A stretch of DNA of 64,000 nt, taken from NCBI RefSeq assembly GCF_021869535.1, contig NW_026262604.1:56754247-56818246 (forward strand), written 5' to 3'. Below the pieces are notes generated by a model. That model made no database searches and had not been told where the DNA came from. It worked only from the letters and a program-made list of their open reading frames with translations. Shown in pieces: positions 56,990-64,000 of the stretch (position 1 is the first letter of the stretch; every line of letters begins with the position of its first letter). The DNA is from Mytilus californianus (taxonomy: Eukaryota; Mollusca; Bivalvia; Mytilida; Mytilidae). The translations under genes were made by a program, and so were the position numbers.

Positions 56990-58163
56990 AAAATAATCTA
57001 TTAGAATACACTTTGATGATTTTACAATTGAATAGGAATAAAACTCTAGTTTATCAAACTTTGTTATCCGAAATACTTTTGTAATTTGGAATTTATATTA
57101 TATCAATCTTTCATTTTGGGGTTGGTGTTGGACACTTTTTAGACATTTAATTGTATAACATTAATTTTATAATTTGCAAAGACTACATTTCACATGTACA
57201 CCAGCGCTTTCTTGCCTTTTGGCAATTTTTAGCGACGATATAAAAACAATGTCATTGACGACAAAGAACAACTAGTCGGCAAATAGCAATAAGTTTAATA
57301 TACGAAACACGTAACTCAACACAACGAGAAATGCATAAACCAAGGACACTCATTATTTCAACCATTCAAGAATGTTTACACCAAGGTTATGACCGCAAAA
57401 GGTAAAGGCTTAGATGTTTCACTTAAAGTGCATGGGAATAATGTTATACATTAAAAATACTAGCGATACTTTTTTATTCATAATACCAGCAGGGTTCAAG
57501 AAATTCAAATAACCTTGAACAATATAAGCGGATATAACGTATTTTGACTTCCACGTGTCGTTGTTCGCTAGTTTAAAAGTACTGGAGTCGAAATTTTAAC
57601 CTTTATTTTTTCTTTTAAATTTATCCTCGACCCAATTAAAATTTCAATACCGTATCCTGCTGAGAACGAGAATAATATTTTCTTGATTAAAACGGTTAAT
57701 GGCATGCATGTTATGAACCAAGGTCGTTTTGACGTAAGAAGTCTGTATTTATGTTGTGTACGATGGTTAGTTTGTACGTATATATATAGGGTTATTTACA
57801 ATTGCACGGTGATGTTGTCCTTTTTATTGTTTATTTGTACATACAGACACGTTCTTATGGAAGCACATATTAGTAACATAGTATAATTACAATCATTGAA
57901 CTTTTTTAAAATCAAAATTTAAAAAAATAAAAATAAAAATTTTACTATGTACCTAATGCGCTTCCGCACGTAGTTTCTGTATACTATATATTTATGTAAT
58001 GTAGTATATAGATTACCGAAATTGGAAAACTGCAGTATAGAAATTATTATTTTTTTGTTTCATTTAATTTTAAATACAAAAAGCGATGAGAGACACCAAA
58101 ATCAAAATTTCCTGACTTAGGACAGTCATGTGAACCAAGTCATGAACCTCTTCATTGCTGGTA
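56990..58163. other. no gene seen
   Basis: AT-rich DNA with slightly more mixed composition at 57190-57700. I found no repeat partner in the window and no convincing frame, so it may be single-copy flanking DNA. Confidence 0.35.
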
Positions 58164-58358
58164 AATGATCTTATGTCGTATTGTAACGTGTTTCTGTTGA
58201 TTTTATGTTCCAATGATCTTATGTCTTATTGTAACGTGTTTCTGTTGCTTTTTATGTTCCAATGATCTTATGTCGTATTGTAACGTGTTTCTGTTGCTTT
58301 TTATGTTCCAATGATCTTATGTCGTATTGTAACGTGTTTCTGTTGCTTTTTATGTTCC
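58164..58358. repeat. 49-bp tandem array, four units
   Basis: Units starting at 58164, 58212, 58261 and 58310 read 'aatgatcttatgtcgtattg', 'taacgtgtttctgttgcttt' and 'ttatgttcc'. The first unit is 48 bp and differs slightly. Confidence 0.97.
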
Positions 58359-59157
58359 AAACTGTTAAATCATCACCACTGGATAGAGGTACCCTTGGCC
58401 TGGTTCTCTGTTTATAAACGTATTTACACTTTTGGTATTTAGCTATATTTTGCCTCCGAATGACATTAGATCTACTCCGAATCACCTTTTGACGTCAGAC
58501 AACAATCACTTTTTAATTGTGACGTCAAATGTTTTGAATTATGATGTCAAAGTTTACGGGAACCTGTGTGATTTTACGTAATGGCGGACAAATTTGCATA
58601 CAAGTGTAAATACGTCTATTGTCTAAGACAAACAACATTACTATACATATACCAACATATACCTATATCTGGTGATGGTTATAGTCGATTTACTGCATGT
58701 CATATTGTTAAGACACCTACCTAATATGAGGAATGAAATTGCTCTCTTGATGCCTTCATTTGCTATTTTTTGTTGCAAGGTTGGATTTTCTGTCTCTTAG
58801 ACGTATAACTCTCATTTCTTGTATTAATTCACACTACCCTTTAAGGTCTTTGTTTTTGCTAATTCTAAGCAAAATGGATGAGACACAAGTAAATCATACT
58901 TATAAAGTCTGCTCCGTAATACCATATGAGTTTATACATAATAATATTATGAGCATGAATGTAAAACGAACACATTCATTAAATGTTATACGAACCTTAC
59001 ATAAAAAGAAGAAAGAAGAAGAAGAAGAAGAAGCAAAGATTGATGATGCTATCAATTAAATTTGTGATAAGTTATTCACCATGTTTCTAATCTAGTCTTG
59101 GAGCAGTTCAGATCTTGATATATGGAATAGACACCTGGTTGTTAAAGTATAACAATA
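58359..59157. other. no gene confirmed
   Basis: A 61-residue frame from the ATG at 58874 ends in a Lys/Glu-rich tract made by a (GAA)n run at about 59005-59033. No domain is recognisable, and I do not call it a gene. Confidence 0.3.
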
Positions 59158-59320
59158 AGAAGATGTGGTATGATTGCAAATGAAACAACTCTCCACACGA
59201 GACCAAATGACATAGAATAATTGGTCACCGTACGGCCTTCAACAATGAGCAAAAACCATACCGCATAGTCAGCTATAAAAGGCCCCGTAATGGCAAATGT
59301 AAAACGATCCCCAATGAGAC
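59158..59320 (+). repeat. R3 repeat copy
   Basis: Reads 'agatgtggtatgattgcaaa', 'aacaactctccacacgagac', 'gtacggccttcaacaatgag' and 'aaaggccccgtaatggcaaa', collinear with the other R3 copies. Confidence 0.85.
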
Positions 59321-59460
59321 AACTATCTATTAGAATATATTAACCTCCAAAAGTTTAGATGGATTTTTTTGACATTTTCTTGTGTTGTTAGTGGGATGTT
59401 GCATTGTCTTATAACCAACTTCTCACGTAAATCATATTGACTGGTCTGTGACACAAACAA

Positions 59461-60071
59461 TGATTACAGATTGGTCATGATAAGAAAATGTTATATATCC
59501 AAAATGGCAACTGTTAAGAATTAAAAAGGTAGATTGTAAGAGTATTACATTTCATCAAAACATTTTACAGGTTTCAGGTGGTATCTAACACTACAGGGAG
59601 ATAACTCTGTAAAAATCAGCTAAACGTTTTAATTACGTTGTATTGTTAAGGAAATATTAAGCTTCTCAATGATCAAAATTGGTGTTTGTCAAACTGCTAT
59701 ATAACCAATGAAATTTTTCTGATAAAGTGGTTGGTTCAAATTTTTTGAAATTTTTATATTTTTGTCAAAGGGTCAAAGTAAACATTTGGTCAAAATTTTA
59801 TGAAAATTAAACGAGCCAAATTAATATTAGTCAAGGTGTTGGGTACCACCTTAAGTGCACCAGGATTAATCAAATACTAGTTGGTCTGTCAATCACAAAC
59901 GGTTGACAGGGACAACAGAAAAAATGATGTAACTTAAGTTAGGCCACTGACTTAAAAACAGAGATTATCTTTATGTGTTCTTTTATATGTAGTGATACCA
60001 TCTGCCTTTGTTATTCTTACTGTTGCCATTTGGGTACATAACATTGTCTTATCATGACCAATCTGTAATCT
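59461..60071. mobile_element. inverted-repeat element (about 0.6 kb)
   Basis: The left end 'GATTACAGATTGGTCATGAT' and following bases (to about 59535) are the near-complement of the right end (about 60000-60071, finishing 'accaatctgtaatc'). The arms are roughly 70 bp, and the interior has no frame of note. This fits a MITE. The target duplication is not evident, and the right end abuts a T-run. Confidence 0.65.
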
Positions 60072-60100
60072 TTTTTTTTTTTCAAAGTCAGTTTTGTAAC

Positions 60101-60478
60101 AATAGACTATTTTCATACTGCGGATTTTTGGCTCCGGAGTTTATATTTTTTCGACAGGTTACCTACTCTTTGGTAGGACACCCTGGTACTCTGTCAAGTA
60201 AAAGCAACGTAAAAAAGTAAAATCAAGCTTACATGTATAATCGGTAAAATCTGGATGGCAATTTTCTATTTTATGTTTTGTATACAGGACAATATCATTG
60301 GAAAACAGTTAACTTTTCCCCCAAATTGCACCGATTATATGTTTAATTTTACTTCTTGTGGTTACTCTTACTTGACCGAGTACCAGGATGTTTTACCACA
60401 GGGTAGGTACATTGTTACCTGTCAAAAAATTATATAATTCCGGAGTCAACAGTAGGTATTATGAAAATAGTCTATTCC
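60101..60478. mobile_element. inverted-repeat element (about 0.38 kb)
   Basis: The left arm (60101-60205) starts 'aatagactattttcat' and contains 'ggctccggagtttatatttt' and 'ccctggtactctgtcaagta'. Its diverged complement is at 60365-60478, ending 'atgaaaatagtctatt'. The two short frames at 60008-60220 and 60255-60437 lie largely on the arms and are not genes. Confidence 0.65.
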
Positions 60479-60955
60479 AATACATATACAGAAATGCAAC
60501 TTCAACCTATTTGATATTAATGTTATATTATTTCTTCTTTAGTAACTTGTAGTAAGAAATTAGATTAACAAACGACATGTAAGTCACTACATAAGACATC
60601 AGTGTTTACTGCTGATTACCTCTAAGACTTATTCTTAACCAGCTCGCACGACAAGAATGTTATAGCCATAATTCCATTGAAATACAAATATAACATTATT
60701 AGATACATGTATAAGTATATAACCTGGTGGTACATAGTTCAACAAAAAACACACACATTCCCGCACACACTATGTATAAAAAAGTCTCAAAGACTTTAAG
60801 TGTTTCAGTACCGACCGGATAAGTCAAGAACTTTCCAACAAATTATTATTTTGTGTTGATAAACCAATTATAGTTGAGTACTTTCAATTAAATTTAAACC
60901 CAATGAAGATGATGATGATGGATGGCTGCTTAAATGCATATTCAGGACAAGAACA
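60479..60955. other. no feature seen
   Basis: AT-rich, with a short (GAT)n run near 60905. Confidence 0.3.
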
Positions 60956-60959
60956 TGTT

Positions 60960-61230
60960 AATGTAATATGAATTTTAACCCTTATGTGTACTAGACCAAC
61001 ACGCCGAGTCGAATTTTAACGTGCTAGTTCACAAGGTAGCGTCCACAGGAAGATATGTTACCCTACACGGACACATAACATGACACCGAGCCGACCAGTC
61101 TTTGCTCTTACTCCTTAATGGCGTGCTTAGCTGAGAAGCAACAAATACCATTTGAAAGTCGTAAGTTCGACCCAGTCGGGGTTTGAACCTAAGACCTCCC
61201 GCACTCGAGGCGAACATAAATTCTTCATGT
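60960..61230. mobile_element. SINE-like segment with tRNA-type box
   Basis: Contains 'gtcgtaagttcgacccagtc' and 'ggggtttgaacctaagacct', resembling a pol III B box in both orientations. The GC-richer 270 bp contrasts with its flanks. I infer a second SINE family, probably in reverse. No other copy is in the window. Confidence 0.4.
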
Positions 61231-61429
61231 GCCTGTCCCTAAACCAAAAGCCAGTTTTCGATAATTGATTAGTTTAAATCAGTATGTTTTTAATTGTTTC
61301 GCACATAGACGAGCTTCCAGTTTCGAGTTTATGAATGAACTGCCAGTCGACCATGGGTTCATTCGAGGCAAACGCGTCATGGCACATTGTGAAGTGAAAA
61401 TATTTGCTTTGTAACGTGTAATTTTCCAG

Positions 61430-64000
61430 TGCAGTTGGAAGATAATGCGTTGTTATGCCGGGGTCTTTTTTAGTTCACTTTTCGGTATAAATTTTGCTCA
61501 TTGCTGCAGGCTTTAGGATGACCAGTGATTGTCCGCATCCTTATTGCAGGCACAAGGACGACCAGCAATTGTCCTAATCCTTGTTTCAGGCCTTAGGAAG
61601 ACCAGTATGCGTCCTCATCCCTTTTGTAGGTCTTAGGATGACCAGACATTGCCGTCATCCTTGTTTCATGCCTTAGGATAACCAGTCATTGTCCTTATCT
61701 TTGTTTCAAGCCTAAGGATGACCAGTCATTGTCCTCATTCTTGTAACAGGCCTTAAGGATGACCAGTCATTGTCCTTATCCTTGTCGCATGTCTAAGGAT
61801 GACCGGTAGTTGTCCTCACCCTTGTTACTGGCCTTAGGATGACCAGTCATTGTCCTCATCCTTGTTGCAGGCCTTATGATGACCAGTGATTGTCCTCTTT
61901 CTTGTTGCAGACCCTATGATGACCAGTCATTGTCCTAGTCCTTGTTGCAGGCCTTAGGATGACCAGTAGTTGTCCTCATCTTTGTCACAGGCCTTAGGAT
62001 GGCCAGTCATTGTCCTCATTCTTGTTGCAGGCCTTAGGATGACAATCACTGTTCTCATTCTTGAATCAGGCCTTAGGATGACCAGTGATTGTCCTCATCC
62101 TTGTTACAGGCCTTAGGATGACCAGTCATTGTCCACATCCTTGGTTTATGTCTAAGGATTACCAGTCATTGTCCTCATCCTTGTTTCAGGCCTTAGGATG
62201 ACCAGTCATTTCCGGGGAAAAGTGCAGTTAGAAGATAATGCATAGTTATGCCGGGGTCTTTTATAGTTCACTTTTCGGTATGAATTTTGCTCATTGCTGC
62301 AGACTTTAGGATGACCAGTGATTGTCCTCATCCTTATTGCAGGCACAAGGACGACCAGCAATTGTCCTAATCCTTGTTTCAGGCCTTCAGAAGACCAGTA
62401 TGCGTCCTCATCCCTTTTGTAGGTCTTAGGATGACCAGTCATTGCCGTCATCCTTGTTACAGGCCTTAGGATAACCAGTCATTGTCCTTATCTTTGTTTC
62501 AGGCCTAATGATGACCAGTCATTGTCCTCATCCTTGTAACAGGCCTTAGGGATGACCAGTCATTGTCCTCATCCTTGTTGCATGTCTAAGGATGACCAGT
62601 AGTTGTCCTCACCCTTGTAACTGGCCTTAGGATGACCAGTCATTGTCCTCATCGTTACTGGCCTTAGGATAACCAGTCATTGTCCTCATCCTTGTTGCAG
62701 GCCTTATGATGACCAGTGATTGTCCTCTTTCTTGTTGCAGACCCTATGATGACCAGTCATTGTCCTAGTCCTTGTTGCAGGCCTTAGGATGCCCAGTAAT
62801 TGTCCTCATCTTTGTCACAGGCCTTAGGATGGCCAGTCATTGTCCTCATTCTTGTTGCAGGCCTTAGGATGACCAATCACTGTTCTTATTCTTGAATCAG
62901 GCCTTAGGATGACCAGTGATTGTCCTCATCCTTGTTACAGGCCTTAGGATGACCAGTCATTGTCCACATCCTTGGTTTAGGTCTAGGGATTACCAGTCAT
63001 TGTCCTCATCCTTGTTTCAGACCTTAGGATGATCAGTCATTTCCGGGGAAAAGTGCAGTTGGAAGATAATGCATTGTTATGCCGGGGTCTTTTATAGTTC
63101 ACTTTTCGGTATGAATTTTGCTCAAAATTGCTGCAGGCTTTAGGATGACCAGTGATTGTCCGCATCCTTATTGCAGGCACAAGGACGACCAGCAATTGTC
63201 CTAATCCTTGTTTCAGGCCTTAGGAAAACCAGTATGCGTCCTCATCCCTTTTGTAGGTCTTAGGATGACCAGTCATTGCCGTCATCCTTGTTACAGGCCT
63301 TAGGATAACCAGTCATTGTCCTCATCTTTGTTTCATACCTAAGGATGACCAGTCATTGTCCTCATCCTTGTAACAGGCCTTAGGGATGACCAGTCATTGT
63401 CCTTATCCTTGTCGCATGTCTAAGGATGACCAGTAGTTGTCCTCACCCTTGTTACTGGCCTTAGGATGACCAGTCATTGTCCTCATCGTCGTTACTGGCC
63501 TTAGGATAACCAGTCATTGGCCTCATCGTTGTTGCAGGCCTTATGATGACCAGTGATTGTCTTCTTTCTTGTTGTAGACCCTATGATGACCAGTCATTGT
63601 CCTAGTCCTTGTTGCAGGCCTTAGGATGACCAGTAGTTGTACACATCTTTGTCACAGGCCTTAGGATGGCCAGTCATTGTCCTCATTCTTGTTGCAGGCC
63701 TTAGGATGACCAATCACTGTTCTTATTCTTGAATCAGGCCTTAGGATGACCAGTGATTGTCCTCATCCTTGTTACAGGCCTTAGGATGACCAGTCATTTT
63801 CCACATCCTTGGTTTAGGTCTAGGGATTACCAGTCATTGTCCTCATCCTTGTTTCAGGCCTTAGGATGACCAGTCATTTCCGGGGAAAAGTGCAGTTGGA
63901 AGATAATGCATTGTTATGCCGGGGTCTTTTATAGTTCACTTTTCGGTATGAATTTTGCTCATTGCTGCAGGCTTTAGAATGACCAGTGATTGTCCGCATC
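61430..64000. repeat. higher-order satellite, runs off the window
   Basis: Monomers of about 40 bp, 'ggccttaggatgaccagtca' then 'ttgtcctcatccttgttgca', are grouped in higher-order units. Each unit is marked by a unique segment ('gcagttggaagataatgc', 'tatgccggggtctttt', 'cttttcggtat') at 61431, 62224, 63055 and 63892, so the periods are 793, 831 and 837 bp. Corresponding monomers in successive units share private variants ('ccagtatgcgtcctcatccc', 'accagcaattgtcctaatcc'), showing that whole units were amplified. Each monomer has an inverted AGGATGA...TCATCCT. Confidence 0.97.

Noticed and set aside
58874-59059. 61-residue ORF with a Lys/Glu tail
   Set aside because: Short, with a microsatellite-derived C-terminus and no partner or domain. 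The longer version of the frame starts at a non-ATG codon.
61430-64000. CRISPR-like array of ~40-bp units with dyads
   Set aside because: There are no constant repeats alternating with unique spacers, the units are all related, and the setting is eukaryotic satellite DNA.

Overview
The window is AT-rich eukaryotic DNA with no intact host gene that I can recognise. It is made almost entirely of transposable elements, their relics, and tandem repeats. Several dispersed families look like those familiar from mytilid bivalve genomes: a tRNA-headed SINE whose body encodes the 'ggtgtttaacgcca' motif, a repeat opening 'gatgtggtatgattgc', and a repeat ending 'cccaagtcaggagcc'. I therefore infer a marine mussel (Mytilus-like) nuclear contig. 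That is inference from repeat content, not from a search.

Layout. 1-13,300: three tandem ~1.1 kb units (787-3925), dispersed repeats and long unrecognised AT-rich stretches. 13,365-16,299: a decayed two-exon tyrosine-recombinase-like gene of the Crypton/KIAA1958 type, its intron filled with repeats and a SINE. 17,040-18,730: a 15-bp minisatellite. 20,285-20,906: a GA microsatellite and a 40-bp tandem array. 22,350-26,163: dispersed repeats, a MITE candidate, a LINE 3' relic and a 1.64-kb Tc1-like transposon with a broken transposase. 28,672-56,975: a mosaic of duplicated segments (four rearranged copies, A-D) carrying LINE fragments. Into these copies have gone a 9.9-kb Ty3/gypsy-type LTR retrotransposon on the minus strand (29,595-39,473), two 5'-truncated Penelope-like reverse-transcriptase copies in opposite orientations, and a foldback-like element; a second foldback-like element lies between copies A and B. 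56,990-61,300: unrecognised DNA, two adjacent inverted-repeat elements and a SINE-like segment. 61,430-64,000: a higher-order satellite (about 40-bp monomers in ~0.83-kb units) that runs off the window.

The LTR element is the only feature with long intact coding capacity. Its first frame holds a CCHC knuckle and an aspartic protease. A second frame, offset by -1 and overlapping by 67 nt, holds RT, RNase H and integrase. No capsid-type Gag frame is visible in its 2.1-kb leader. Because the A-D segments are copies of one another, uninterrupted copies serve as empty sites and fix the insertion boundaries of the nested elements nearly to the base. I did not find a convincing new functional system. 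The most unusual items are the Crypton-like pseudogene, the two foldback-like elements whose arms are minisatellites, and a short repeated hairpin with one apparent compensatory pair.
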